Source of the DNA: Streptomyces sp. YIM 130001 | GTDB lineage: Bacteria; Actinomycetota; Actinomycetes; Streptomycetales; Streptomycetaceae | Length of the DNA: 64,000 nucleotides | Assembly: GCF_003574445.1 (NCBI RefSeq) | Contig: NZ_KZ984557.1 | Span: 180,647-244,646, forward strand | Reading direction: 5' to 3' | Part shown: in pieces, positions 15,008-23,415 of the stretch | Numbering within the stretch: position 1 is the stretch's first letter | How the letters are laid out: every line of letters starts with the position of its first letter | Program-made: the position numbers and the translations under genes | Notes under the pieces: generated by a model | What the model saw: the letters and a program-made list of their open reading frames with translations, nothing else | The model's database searches: none | What the model was told of the DNA's origin: nothing

Positions 15008-15405
15008 GCGCTCTCAGGGCGCGCCTGAGCGCGCTGTTCGGCCCGGAATGAAGCGTTCCGGCGAGTCGCCCCGACGAACTTCGTGAAGTTCTTCACAAGG
15101 AATGGCGGCCCATCCGAGGGACTTCGCGTCCGATCGACCCGAATCGGGGACCAGGAAGCGATTGCCTGCGGGATTCGGGAGTGTTTCCGCTGTGTCGACG
15201 GACGGTGAAGCGGGCCTCCGGTCCACCCGCTCCGCCGGCCGGAGTGGCAGCTCAGCGGGGGTCTCAACGGTTCGGACCCGCCTCGCGGTTCCCTTGCGTG
15301 ACGATGACCTCGATCACGTGGGCCGCGCAGTGTAGCAGAGGGGACCCCTACCCTTGTGAAGGGGCTCACGAGCGACCCCCTCGGGTGGGGTGGATACTCG
15401 ATGGC
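15008..15405 (+). promoter_or_regulatory. ndh upstream region with two Rex-like operators
   Basis: No protein gene is supported in these 398 bases. Two matches to the Rex operator pattern TTGTGAA-N4-TTCACAA are present: TCGTGAA-GTTC-TTCACAA at 15081-15098 (one mismatch) and TTGTGAA-GGGG-CTCACGA at 15354-15371 (two mismatches). A -10-like TGTAGCAG (15331-15338) lies just before the second. Rex is the NADH/NAD+-sensing repressor of actinobacterial respiratory genes, so control of ndh by redox state is likely. Confidence 0.65.
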
Positions 15406-16821
15406 ATGAGCACCACGGAGCGTCCCAGGATCCTCGTTGTAGGCGGTGGGTACGTAGGCCTGTACGCAGCTCGTCGCATTCTGAAGAAGATGCGCTACGG
15501 CGAGGCGACCGTCACGGTCGTCGACCCGCGCTCGTACATGACGTACCAGCCCTTCCTCCCCGAAGCCGCCGCCGGCAGCATCTCCCCTCGGCACGTCGTC
15601 GTCCCGCTGCGACGCGTACTGCCGAAGGCCGAGGTGCTCACCGGCCGGGTCACGACCATCGACCAGGACCGCAAGGTCGCGCGCATCTCGCCGCTCGTCG
15701 GCGAAGCGTACGACCTGCCGTTCGACTACCTGGTCATCGCGCTCGGCGCGATCTCCCGAACCTTCCCGATCCCCGGCCTCGCCGAGCAGGGCATCGGCAT
15801 GAAGGGCATCGAGGAGTCGATCGGGCTGCGCAACCACGTCCTCGAGCAGCTGGACAAGGCCGACTCCACGACCGACGAGGAGGTCCGCCGCAAGGCGCTG
15901 ACCTTCGTCTTCGTCGGCGGTGGCTTCGCGGGCGCGGAGACCATAGGCGAAGTCGAGGACATGGCGCGCGACGCCGCGAAGTACTACACCAGCGTGTCCC
16001 GCGAGGACATGCGCTTCGTCCTCGTCGACGCCGCCGACAAGATCCTCCCCGAGGTCGGCCCGAAGCTCGGCCAGTACGGCAAGGAGCACCTCGAGGGCCG
16101 CGGCGTGGAGGTCTACCTCTCCACCTCGATGGACTCCTGCATCGACGGTCACGTCGTGCTGAAGAACGGCCTCGAGGTCGACTCCAACACGATCGTGTGG
16201 ACCGCAGGCGTCAAGCCGAACCCGGCGCTGCAGCGCTACGGCCTCCCGCTCGGCCCCCGCGGCCACGTGGACACCCAGGCCACCCTCCAGGTGCAGGGCA
16301 CCGACTACATCTGGGCCGCGGGCGACAACGCTCAGGTCCCGGACCTCGTCGCCCGCAAGGCCGGCAACGAGAACGCCTGGTGCCCGCCGAACGCCCAGCA
16401 CGCACTGCGCCAGTCCAAGATCCTCGGTGACAACGTGATCTCCGGAATGCGGGGCTTCCCGCAGCGGGAGTACAGCCACGCGAACAAGGGCGCGGTCGCC
16501 GGTCTCGGCCTGCACAAGGGCGTGGCCATGATCGTCATGGGCAAGATGAAGATCAAGCTCAAGGGCCGCCTCGCCTGGTACATGCACCGTGGTTACCACG
16601 GCATGGCGATGCCGACCTGGAACCGCAAGATCCGCATCTTCGCCGACTGGACTCTCGGCATGTTCCTCAAGCGCGAGGTCGTCTCCCTCGGTGCGATGGA
16701 GACGCCGCGCGAGGAGTTCTACGAGGCGGCCAAGCCCGCTCCGGTGGCGCCGCCCGCCACCGAGGCCGGTGACAGGCCCGCCGAGTCGAAGGGCGAAGCG
16801 CAGAAGGCCAAGGCCTCCTGA
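15406..16821 (+). CDS. ndh: Type II NADH dehydrogenase (non-proton-pumping)
   Basis: 471 residues. A peripheral membrane flavoprotein that passes electrons from NADH to menaquinone without pumping protons. FAD-binding fold at the N-terminus: ILVVGGGYVGLYAARRI (residues 9-25), with YMTYQPFLPEAAAG. The NADH-binding fold is at about 165-195: TFVFVGGGFAGAETIGEVED. The second FAD motif is TDYIWAAGDNAQVPD. The C-terminal AWYMHRGYHGMAMPTW and the following helix (IFADWTLGMFLKREVVSLGAM) match the membrane-anchoring end. ATG 15406 was chosen because the protein then begins STTERPRILVV, directly before the FAD fold; upstream open frame is not conserved in character. Control by Rex is suggested by the upstream sites. 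Confidence 0.95.
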   Translation: MSTTERPRILVVGGGYVGLYAARRILKKMRYGEATVTVVDPRSYMTYQPFLPEAAAGSISPRHVVVPLRRVLPKAEVLTGRVTTIDQDRKVARISPLVGEAYDLPFDYLVIALGAISRTFPIPGLAEQGIGMKGIEESIGLRNHVLEQLDKADSTTDEEVRRKALTFVFVGGGFAGAETIGEVEDMARDAAKYYTSVSREDMRFVLVDAADKILPEVGPKLGQYGKEHLEGRGVEVYLSTSMDSCIDGHVVLKNGLEVDSNTIVWTAGVKPNPALQRYGLPLGPRGHVDTQATLQVQGTDYIWAAGDNAQVPDLVARKAGNENAWCPPNAQHALRQSKILGDNVISGMRGFPQREYSHANKGAVAGLGLHKGVAMIVMGKMKIKLKGRLAWYMHRGYHGMAMPTWNRKIRIFADWTLGMFLKREVVSLGAMETPREEFYEAAKPAPVAPPATEAGDRPAESKGEAQKAKAS

Positions 16822-16841
16822 GTCACGCAGCCAGCTGAACC

Positions 16842-16883
16842 CGAAGGGGTCGTCCGCCATCCGTGGTGCGGGCGGCCCCTTCG
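16842..16883 (+). terminator. Terminator of ndh
   Basis: CGAAGGGGTCGTCCGC (16842-16857) pairs with GCGGGCGGCCCCTTCG (16868-16883) with two G-U type positions; loop of 10. It lies 20 bp after the stop codon. Confidence 0.85.
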
Positions 16884-16993
16884 GCGTTCCCGCGGCCGTA
16901 CGCGCGACGTCCCCGGCGTGATGCCCGAGGGGTGGGGGAGTCCTGGTGGGGCCGCTGCGCCGATATAGATGTTGCGTACACATGTTTTGCCGA

Positions 16994-17012
16994 CCCGTTA
17001 CGGAGCAACGGG
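16994..17012. promoter_or_regulatory. Inverted repeat in the cfa upstream region
   Basis: CCCGTT (16994-16999) and AACGGG (17007-17012) with a 7-bp spacer, about 100 bp before the start of the methyltransferase gene. It is preceded by an AT-richer stretch (GATATAGATG...ACATGTTTTG), so it probably lies in or near the promoter. The binding protein is unknown. Confidence 0.35.
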
Positions 17013-17115
17013 ACTGCGCAGGCGGTGGGTTGGTGTTTACGTGGTGTAAGAGGTGCCCGCAGGTGACTGTGCGGCACCCACGGCGCCCCGGGACGACACC
17101 AGGGAAGGACGCATC

Positions 17116-18444
17116 ATGCCAGACGTCGCGACGCGGCTCAGGACCCTTGCCGAGCAGCTCCTCGCCACCCCCCTTCCGGTACGCATCAAAGCGTGGGACG
17201 GCAGCGAGTCAGGTCCCCCCGCTTCGCACCTGCCCGCCCGGGAGCCCACCGCCGAGGTCCCCACCCTCGTCGTACGCCACCGCCGCGCGCTGCGCAGGAT
17301 CCTGTGGAAGCCGGGCGAGCTGGGCCTCGCCCGGGCCTGGGTCGCGGGCGAGATCGACGTCGAGGGCGACCTCTACCAGGCGCTCACCGAGATGGCCGGA
17401 CTGATCTGGGAGAGCGACGCACCGCCGCGGACCCGCCTCGACCTCGCGCGCGACCCCGTCGTACGGTCCGCCGCCCGCGAGATGCTGGAGCTCGCCGGCC
17501 CGCTGCCGCCCCCTCCGCCGCCCGCCGAAGAGGTCAGACGCCGCTCCGGCACGCTGCACACCAAGGTCCGCGACCGCGCCGCGATCAGCCACCACTACGA
17601 CGTCGGCAACGACTTCTACTCGCTGGTCCTCGGCCCGTCCATGGTCTACTCCTGCGCGTACTGGTCCTCCGGTGACGACGCCACCCTCGAGGACGCACAG
17701 CGCGACAAGCTCGAACTCGTCTGCCGCAAGCTGGACCTGCAGCCCGGCCAGCGGCTGCTCGACGTCGGCTGCGGCTGGGGCTCGATGGCCATCCACGCCG
17801 CCCGCGAGCACGGTGTCTCCGTCGTCGGCGTCACCCTCTCCACCGAACAGGCCGCCCACGCACGCAAGCGGATCGCCGAGGAAGGGCTCACCGACCGCAT
17901 CGAGATCCGCGTCCAGGACTACCGGGACGTCCGCGACGGCCCCTACGACGCGATCTCCTCGATCGGCATGGCCGAGCACGTCGGCTCGGTGCGCTACCTC
18001 GAGTACGCGCGCGACCTCTACTCCCTCCTGAAGCCAGGCGGCCGGCTCCTGAACCACCAGATCGCCCGCCGCCCCCAGCAGGACGAATCGGCCTACGAGA
18101 TCGATGACTTCATCGACGCCTACGTCTTCCCCGACGGCGAACTGGCTCCGCTCGGCCGGACCGTCTCGCTCCTGGAGGACGCCGGCTTCGAGGTCAGGGA
18201 CGTCGAGTCGATCCGGGAGCACTACGCGCGGACCCTGCGGCGCTGGGTCGCCAACCTGGAGGCCGCCTGGCCCGAGGCCGTACGCCTGAGCAGCCCCGGC
18301 CGGGCCAGGGTCTGGCGCCTCTACATGGCCGCCTCCGCGCTGTCCTTCGAACGCAACCGGATCGGGGTGAACCAGGTGCTCGCCGTGCGCACCCCGGAGT
18401 CCGGCGACGCACGGATGCCGCTGCGCTCGCGCGACTGGCGCTGA
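17116..18444 (+). CDS. Cyclopropane-fatty-acyl-phospholipid synthase family methyltransferase
   Basis: 442 residues, cytoplasmic, expected to act on membrane lipids using S-adenosylmethionine. The N-terminal 150 residues (LWKPGELGLARAWVAGEIDV) form the lipid-binding part typical of CFA synthases. The catalytic part has ISHHYDVGNDFYSLVLGPSM, YSCAYW, then the SAM motif RLLDVGCGWGSMAIHAAREHG (about residues 218-236), VVGVTLSTEQ, SIGMAEHVG, and RRWVANLEAAW. The bicarbonate-site Glu (in MAEH) and the conserved Tyr/His residues are present. The C-terminal W-x-L-YMAASALSFERN helix is also conserved. ATG 17116 has GGAAGGA upstream. It could make a methylated rather than a cyclopropane fatty acid (e.g. 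10-methyl type); sequence alone does not decide. Confidence 0.9.
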   Translation: MPDVATRLRTLAEQLLATPLPVRIKAWDGSESGPPASHLPAREPTAEVPTLVVRHRRALRRILWKPGELGLARAWVAGEIDVEGDLYQALTEMAGLIWESDAPPRTRLDLARDPVVRSAAREMLELAGPLPPPPPPAEEVRRRSGTLHTKVRDRAAISHHYDVGNDFYSLVLGPSMVYSCAYWSSGDDATLEDAQRDKLELVCRKLDLQPGQRLLDVGCGWGSMAIHAAREHGVSVVGVTLSTEQAAHARKRIAEEGLTDRIEIRVQDYRDVRDGPYDAISSIGMAEHVGSVRYLEYARDLYSLLKPGGRLLNHQIARRPQQDESAYEIDDFIDAYVFPDGELAPLGRTVSLLEDAGFEVRDVESIREHYARTLRRWVANLEAAWPEAVRLSSPGRARVWRLYMAASALSFERNRIGVNQVLAVRTPESGDARMPLRSRDWR

Positions 18445-18481
18445 GCCGGTGCCGTAGTACGCGGGCGGCCGTACGCACACA

Positions 18482-18520
18482 CGAGGGGCCCCGGACGCAA
18501 CTGCCGTCCGGGGCCCCTCG
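18482..18520. terminator. Bidirectional terminator between cfa and the ABC permease
   Basis: Perfect 16-bp arms CGAGGGGCCCCGGACG (18482-18497) and CGTCCGGGGCCCCTCG (18505-18520), loop CAACTGC. It sits between two convergent genes, 38 bp after one and 16 bp after the other. Confidence 0.9.
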
Positions 18521-18535
18521 GTTGCTGCCGTGGCC

Positions 18536-21070
18536 TCACTCGGCCTTGATCGCCGCCAGCATGTTCAGGCGGGCCGCGCGGCGGGCCGGCCACAGGGCGG
18601 CCAGGATGCCGACCACCGCGGAGAGCACGAGGAACACGGCCATCCGGCCCCAGGGCAGGATCAGCTCGTAGGTCGGCAGCGCACTGCCGATCAGCTCGCC
18701 CGCTGCCCAGCCGAGGAACACCCCGAGCCCGACCCCGAGCAGACCTCCGAACAAGGAGATCACCAGCGACTCGATGCGGACCATGCGCTTGATACCGCGG
18801 CGGTCGAGACCGATGGCGCGCAGCATCCCGATCTCCTGGGACCGCTCGAAGATCGACATCGCCAGGGTGTTGATCACCCCGAGGACCGCCACGATCACCG
18901 CCATCGCGAGCAGGCCGTAGAGCATGTTCAACATCAGCGTGAACACCTGGGCGATGGCCTCGGAGACGTCCTTCTTGTCCTCGACCAGGACCGCCGGGTT
19001 GTTGCCCAGCTCCTTCTCCAGGGAGTCCTTGACCGCCTGGCTCGCGCCGTCCTCGGTCTTCACCATCACCTGCATGTCGGTGACCTCGGTCTGGTGCGGG
19101 GCGAGGGCGTCCTTGTCCACGAGGATGCCCTGCATCACCTCGTTGCCCTCGTACACGCCGCCGACCTTCAGCTCGCCCTTGCGGCCGTCCTCGTACACGG
19201 TGCCGAGGGAGGAGCCGACCTTCCAGCCCTCACGGTCGGCCATGGCCTTGTCGACGACGACGCCGGAGCCGGAGATCGCGTCGAAGGAGCCCTTCTCGAA
19301 GGGCAGGTCGGCCAGGTCACCGATGGTCTTCGGGTTGACACCGGTCAGGCGCTGGGTCGAACCGTCGATCTCGGCGGGGGAGTTGCGCATCGGGCTGGTG
19401 GAGACGACGCCGTCCGCCTTGGCGAGCGTCTTCTCGACGTTCGGCGACAGCGGCGTGAAGTTCGCCATGCTGACGAGGTAGTCCGCCTTCAGGGAGTCCG
19501 TGGCCATCTTGTCGATGGCCTGCTGCACACTGCCCGCGATCACGGTCATGCCGGTGATCAGCGTCAGACCGATCATCAGCGCCGAGGCGGTCGCGGCGGT
19601 ACGACGCGGATTGCGCACCGAGTTCTGCCGGGCGAGCTTGCCCGAGATCCCGAACACCCGCAGCAGCGGGGCCGCGGCGGCGATGATCGGCCGCGAGAGC
19701 AGCGGCGTCAGGATGAAGACACCGATCAGGAGCAGACCGGCCCCGGCCCCCATCGGGAGCTTGCCGCCCTCGCCCATGGTGGTGGCCGCGATCACCGAGG
19801 CGGCACCGGCGCCCGCGAAGAGCGCACCGATCGTGTTCCGCAGGACCAGCGACTTGGTGGTGGCGGCCGCGTGCAGACTGCTCATCGCCGCGACCGGCGG
19901 GATCTTCGCCGCACGGCGGCCCGGCAGCCAGGCCGCGAACATGGTCACGACGATGCCGACGACCAGTGCGGCGATGACCGTACCCGGCGAGACGACCAGC
20001 GGACCGTCCGGCACGGTCCCACCGAACGAGCCCATCAGCGAACGCAGTCCGGCCCCGATACCGATACCGGCCGCGAGTCCGGCCACGGCCGCGATCGTGC
20101 CGACCACGAACGCCTCGAGCAGGACCGAACGCGTCACCTGCCGGCGGCTCGCACCGACCGCGCGCATCAGCGCCAGCTCCTTGGTGCGCTGCGCGACGAG
20201 CATGGTGAACGTGTTGGCGATGATGAAGATGCCGACGAACAGCGAGATACCGGCGAAGGCGAGCAGGCCTGTCTGCATGCCGCTCATCTGGTTGGAGATG
20301 GCCTTCGCCTCGTCGTCGGCGAGCTGCTTGCCCGTCGTCGCCTCGGCGTCCTTCGGCAGGACCTTCTCGATCCCGGACTTGAGCGCGGCCTGCGAGGTGC
20401 CGTCCGCCGCGGTCACGGTGATCTGGCTGAACCGGCCCGGCTTCGTGTACAGGCTCTGCGCGGTCTTCGTGTCGAACAGCGCGATGCTGCCGCCGGCCGC
20501 CACGTTGCCGTCGTCGGTGGTGAAGATGCCGGTGAGCTTCGGGGCGAGCACGGGGCCGTTGACCGACATCCGCACGGTGTCGCCGACCTTGTACCCGGCG
20601 CGCTCGGCGGTCTTGGAGTCGAGCGCGATCTCCGACTTGGAAGTGGGCGCCCGGCCGTCCTTCATCGGGTAGCGCGGGTCCTTGCCGTCCTTGCTCGGGT
20701 AGTAGTTGGCGCCCTTGGTGGACCAGCCGTCGCCGACGAGCTTGCCCTTCTTGTCGGCGATCGCGGCGAAGCCGGAGGCGTCACCGGTCGCGGACGCGGC
20801 GCCGGGGACGTCCGTCACCTGGTCGAGGAGCTTCTGGGTGAGGTCGGGGGCGGAGCCCGGCGTCTCGGATCCGTCGTCGGACTTGGACGGGTCGATGGCG
20901 ACGTCGACCTGGTCGAAACCCTTGGCCGAGCTCTTCTGGAAGGCGTCGGAGATGGTGCTGGTGAAGACCAGGGTGCCCGCGACGAAGGCCACGCCGAGCA
21001 TGACGGCGAGCACGGTCATCAGCAGTCTGGCCTTGTGCGCAAGGACGTTGCGCATGGCGGTACGGAACAT
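18536..21070 (-). CDS. FtsX-type ABC transporter permease
   Basis: 844 residues, an integral membrane protein with two FtsX domains. Order: N-terminal membrane helix (LLMTVLAVMLGVAFVAGTLV), a large extracellular domain of about 220 residues, three helices in the first FtsX domain (about residues 260-390: LLAFAGISLFVGIFIIANTF, VGASRRQVTRSVLLEAFVVG), a middle helix pair, then TAATASALMIGLTLITGMTV and a second extracellular domain, and the final FtsX domain (LLAMAVIVAVLGVINTLAMS, then GLDRRGIKRMVRIESLVISL). These MacB/LolE-like proteins move lipids, lipoproteins or antimicrobial compounds mechanically, and some partner with histidine kinases. It is cotranscribed with the ATPase at 21161, ending the operon. 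The substrate is unknown. Confidence 0.9.
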   Translation of the reverse strand: MFRTAMRNVLAHKARLLMTVLAVMLGVAFVAGTLVFTSTISDAFQKSSAKGFDQVDVAIDPSKSDDGSETPGSAPDLTQKLLDQVTDVPGAASATGDASGFAAIADKKGKLVGDGWSTKGANYYPSKDGKDPRYPMKDGRAPTSKSEIALDSKTAERAGYKVGDTVRMSVNGPVLAPKLTGIFTTDDGNVAAGGSIALFDTKTAQSLYTKPGRFSQITVTAADGTSQAALKSGIEKVLPKDAEATTGKQLADDEAKAISNQMSGMQTGLLAFAGISLFVGIFIIANTFTMLVAQRTKELALMRAVGASRRQVTRSVLLEAFVVGTIAAVAGLAAGIGIGAGLRSLMGSFGGTVPDGPLVVSPGTVIAALVVGIVVTMFAAWLPGRRAAKIPPVAAMSSLHAAATTKSLVLRNTIGALFAGAGAASVIAATTMGEGGKLPMGAGAGLLLIGVFILTPLLSRPIIAAAAPLLRVFGISGKLARQNSVRNPRRTAATASALMIGLTLITGMTVIAGSVQQAIDKMATDSLKADYLVSMANFTPLSPNVEKTLAKADGVVSTSPMRNSPAEIDGSTQRLTGVNPKTIGDLADLPFEKGSFDAISGSGVVVDKAMADREGWKVGSSLGTVYEDGRKGELKVGGVYEGNEVMQGILVDKDALAPHQTEVTDMQVMVKTEDGASQAVKDSLEKELGNNPAVLVEDKKDVSEAIAQVFTLMLNMLYGLLAMAVIVAVLGVINTLAMSIFERSQEIGMLRAIGLDRRGIKRMVRIESLVISLFGGLLGVGLGVFLGWAAGELIGSALPTYELILPWGRMAVFLVLSAVVGILAALWPARRAARLNMLAAIKAE

Positions 21071-21160
21071 GAGAAGTCCAGGAGTCGGTGGGGGCGAGTC
21101 GGCTGGGCCGGTCGGTGAGGTGCGAAGGGCGCGGTCCCGTCCGAGGGACCGGCGGGGCGG

Positions 21161-21931
21161 TCAGCTCACGCGGCCCTTGGCGTCGAAGCGCTTCATCCGG
21201 TCGAGGACGGAGTCGGCTGTCGGCGCCGTCAGCTCGTCCACGATGCGGCCGTCGGCGAGGAAGACGACCCGGTCCGAGTACGCGGCGGCCACCGGGTCGT
21301 GGGTGACCATGACGACGGTCTGGCCGAGCTCGCGCACCGAGTTGCGCAGGAAGCCGAGCACCTCCGCGCCGGAGCGCGAGTCGAGGTTTCCGGTCGGCTC
21401 GTCACCGAAGATGATGTCCGGCTTGGACGCGAGTGCACGGGCCACCGCGACGCGCTGCTGCTGACCGCCGGAGAGCTGGCTCGGGCGGTGCTTGAGGCGG
21501 TCGGAGAGGCCGATCATGTTGATCACCGTGTCCAGCCACTGCTTGTCGGGCTTACGCCCGGCGATGTCCATCGGCAGCGTGATGTTCTCGAGCGCGCTGA
21601 GCGTGGGCAGCAGGTTGAACGCCTGGAAGATGAAGCCGATCTTGTCGCGGCGCAGCTGCGTGAGGCGCTTGTCCTTGAGTGAACCGAGCTCGGTGTCGCC
21701 GATCCGTACGGAACCGCTGCTGAACGAGTCGAGGCCGGCGACGCAGTGCATCAGGGTCGACTTGCCGGACCCGGAGGGGCCCATGATCGCGGTGAACTCG
21801 GCCTGCCGGAAGTCGACCGTCACGCGGTCGAGGGCGACCACCTGGGTCTCGCCCTGACCGTAGACCTTGGTCAGCTCGGTGGCGCGGGCGGCGACGGCTG
21901 TCGCCTGGTGGGCGAGCGGGGTGGTGGTCAC
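21161..21931 (-). CDS. ABC transporter ATP-binding protein (MacB/LolD type)
   Basis: 256 residues. It powers the FtsX-type permease that follows it 90 bp downstream. Motifs: Walker A GPSGSGKST, Q-loop GFIFQAFNLLP, signature LSGGQQQRVAVARALA, Walker B DIIFGDEPTGNLD, and the H-loop VVMVTHDP. The start is taken as GTG 21931, which has AGGAG about 10 bases upstream; the frame is open 25 codons further up, but no ribosome site is seen there. The usual LolD/MacB sequence (ALENITLPMDIAGRKP) follows. It sits immediately upstream of, and on the opposite strand to, bldA. Confidence 0.92.
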   Translation of the reverse strand: MTTTPLAHQATAVAARATELTKVYGQGETQVVALDRVTVDFRQAEFTAIMGPSGSGKSTLMHCVAGLDSFSSGSVRIGDTELGSLKDKRLTQLRRDKIGFIFQAFNLLPTLSALENITLPMDIAGRKPDKQWLDTVINMIGLSDRLKHRPSQLSGGQQQRVAVARALASKPDIIFGDEPTGNLDSRSGAEVLGFLRNSVRELGQTVVMVTHDPVAAAYSDRVVFLADGRIVDELTAPTADSVLDRMKRFDAKGRVS

Positions 21932-22006
21932 GGGCCATGCTCCTGTCGGCGTGACGGGTGTTGCGGACTGTCCCATCGTCTCCGCCGGATCGCGGCCCGG
22001 GGTCAA

Positions 22007-22349
22007 CCGAAGATGCCGTTTGCGACCGCCTCTTCAGGCGGACCTCGAGCGCGATCGTCATACCTGGGGATGAGTCGCACCCTGAGACACTGCCCGGCGC
22101 CCCGGCCTCCGCGGTGCCCGCGCTCGGGTGGTCGCAGGCGAACCAGAGCCGATGCAATCGCGTCATTCCTCGACGACGTCCGGTCACGGCCAACATGCTC
22201 CCCGCATGTGCCGATGGTCCTTTCCTGCTGCTGACGCCCCCTCAGGCGCCAATAAAATAAGACAACATCGGACTGACGTTCAACTGTTCAGGGGATCTGT
22301 CCGGATAGGCTCAGGCGATCGCTGACAGGGGAAACACGGGACCCGACCA
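22007..22349 (+). promoter_or_regulatory. Region between the ABC operon and bldA, with the bldA promoter
   Basis: No protein gene is supported. TAGGCT at 22306-22311 is a good -10 box 38 bp before the mature 5' end of bldA; the -35 is weak (AACTGT at 22282-22287, 18 bp spacing). An A-rich stretch, AATAAAATAAG (22250-22260), stands out in this GC-rich DNA and lies about 20-35 bp upstream of the -35 region, where an UP-like element would be. The left part must hold the leader and promoter of the ABC operon, not resolved. Confidence 0.55.
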
Positions 22350-22432
22350 GCCCGGATGGTGGAATGCAGACACGGCGAGCTTAAACCTCGCTGCCCCTCG
22401 GGGGCGTACCGGTTCAAGTCCGGTTCCGGGCA
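22350..22432 (+). tRNA. bldA: tRNA-Leu with anticodon TAA (bldA)
   Basis: A complete class II tRNA of 83 nt. The acceptor stem is GCCCGGA (22350-22356) with TCCGGGC (22425-22431), discriminator A (22432). The anticodon stem GCGAG/CTCGC encloses loop CTTAAAC with anticodon TAA (22382-22384). A long variable arm (GCCCC/GGGGC) and the T arm ACCGG-TTCAAGT-CCGGT follow. The 3' CCA is not encoded; the next bases are CAT. This is the only tRNA that reads the rare UUA codon, and in Streptomyces its gene is bldA, which controls aerial growth and antibiotic production mainly through the TTA codon in adpA. None of the protein genes I call in this window has an in-frame TTA. Confidence 0.97.
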
Positions 22433-22449
22433 CATCCCGCTCTCTGCGG

Positions 22450-22479
22450 TGACCTGCGTTGACCTGCTTTGACCTGCGG
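22450..22479 (+). repeat. Three 10-bp direct repeats just after bldA
   Basis: TGACCTGCGT, TGACCTGCTT and TGACCTGCGG follow one another without a gap, 18 bp past the tRNA. The 10-bp period puts the copies on one face of the helix, as for protein binding sites; the function is not known. The DNA from here to 22725 holds no gene that I can support. Confidence 0.7.
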
Positions 22480-22725
22480 GGATGGCGGATTTCGGGTGTC
22501 TTGTTCCCGTGACGCGTACACGGTCCCTGCGGCGGGGCATGGCGTACGTCGCAAGTCGAAGAGACACTGACGACTAGTTCTCCGACTGCCGGTTGAGGCA
22601 GCGCCACCGGGTGAAGTAGCGCCTGGGCGGGGGCTGTTGCAGCGATGTGCGGAACGAGCGGTTCGACGACGAGCCGTCTGCCGAGGTCCTGGATCCGGGC
22701 AGGCTCGAGGCGAGCGGAGGTCGGA

Positions 22726-23280
22726 GTGCAGCAGATCGGGCCCAGAGTCGGAATGCGGCTGATCCACGTCACCCACACCGAGCGCCGCGGATCAACTACG
22801 TACCGCTACTACCGGATCCAGACGGCCTGGGTCGATCGACCGCCCGAGCGGGCCCGCCTGGGGTACCTGCGGTGCGCCACGTGCGGTGACATGGTCGGCT
22901 TCCGGCTGCACAGTGAGGCGGGTGCTCGGGCCCGCCGACGGTGGTGGCTCGCTGCCGTGCTCATCGCGGCGACGGTGCCCGCGGTGCTGTCGGTGCTGAC
23001 GGCGACGGCGGTCCACGGCGACGAGTGGATATCGACGACCGCCCTGCCCATCGGCCTTGCGCTGGCTGCCTTGATCGTGTTCGTCGCGGTCCTTCACCAG
23101 GAGGACGGAGTGACGCCCGTCCGTCGGAAGAGCGGCCCCCACCACTTCAAGCCACTGAACCCGCGCGGTGCGCGGTCCAAGCCGCACGCAACGGACTGGC
23201 CGGTCCGCGCGGAGATCGTCTTCCACGACTCGGACCCACTCGACTACGGCGGTTCGGCGCGGGACCCGCTCGACCCCTGA
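22726..23280 (+). CDS. Hypothetical protein with two membrane helices
   Basis: 184 residues from GTG 22726, preceded by GGAGG at 5-6 bases; ATG 22753 is a shorter alternative. The N-terminal 70 residues are cytoplasmic and include a CxxC pair (LRCATCGDMVGF) that may bind zinc. Two helices follow: RWWLAAVLIAATVPAVLSVL and ALPIGLALAALIVFVAVLHQ (about residues 85-140), with a short outside loop (HGDEWISTT). The C-terminal tail is polar and ends in a Pro/Asp-rich segment (PLDYGGSARDPLDP). I do not recognise the family. It is alone between bldA and the VOC gene. Confidence 0.65.
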   Translation: MQQIGPRVGMRLIHVTHTERRGSTTYRYYRIQTAWVDRPPERARLGYLRCATCGDMVGFRLHSEAGARARRRWWLAAVLIAATVPAVLSVLTATAVHGDEWISTTALPIGLALAALIVFVAVLHQEDGVTPVRRKSGPHHFKPLNPRGARSKPHATDWPVRAEIVFHDSDPLDYGGSARDPLDP

Positions 23281-23415
23281 GCCCCCGTACGTCGGCGAAG
23301 CCGTCTCCCGTACGCGCCGGACGTGAGCGGTCCCATGGAAGTCTGGGCGAGACTTCGATGAGCGACGGCCGCAGGACGAGTGACGTCAGCGACGGGGAGA
23401 CAGGGAGAGCAGGAC

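Noticed and set aside
15014..15226. Possible small gene on the minus strand in the ndh upstream region
   Set aside because: 70 codons with no ribosome site, composition unlike its neighbours' coding strands, and it overlaps the first Rex-like operator.
18530..21118. Very long open frame on the plus strand (about 860 codons) opposite the FtsX-type permease gene
   Set aside because: It is the antisense of a real permease; its translation is rich in Arg, His, Gly and Asp with no domain, as expected for a shadow frame in high-GC DNA. The same applies to other long opposite-strand frames, for example 10842-12686 and 14566-16983.
23281..23415. In-frame extension of the VOC gene upstream to 23380
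   Set aside because: ATG 23416 has the better ribosome site and gives the family's usual start; the added residues (TSATGRQGEQD) fit no VOC pattern.
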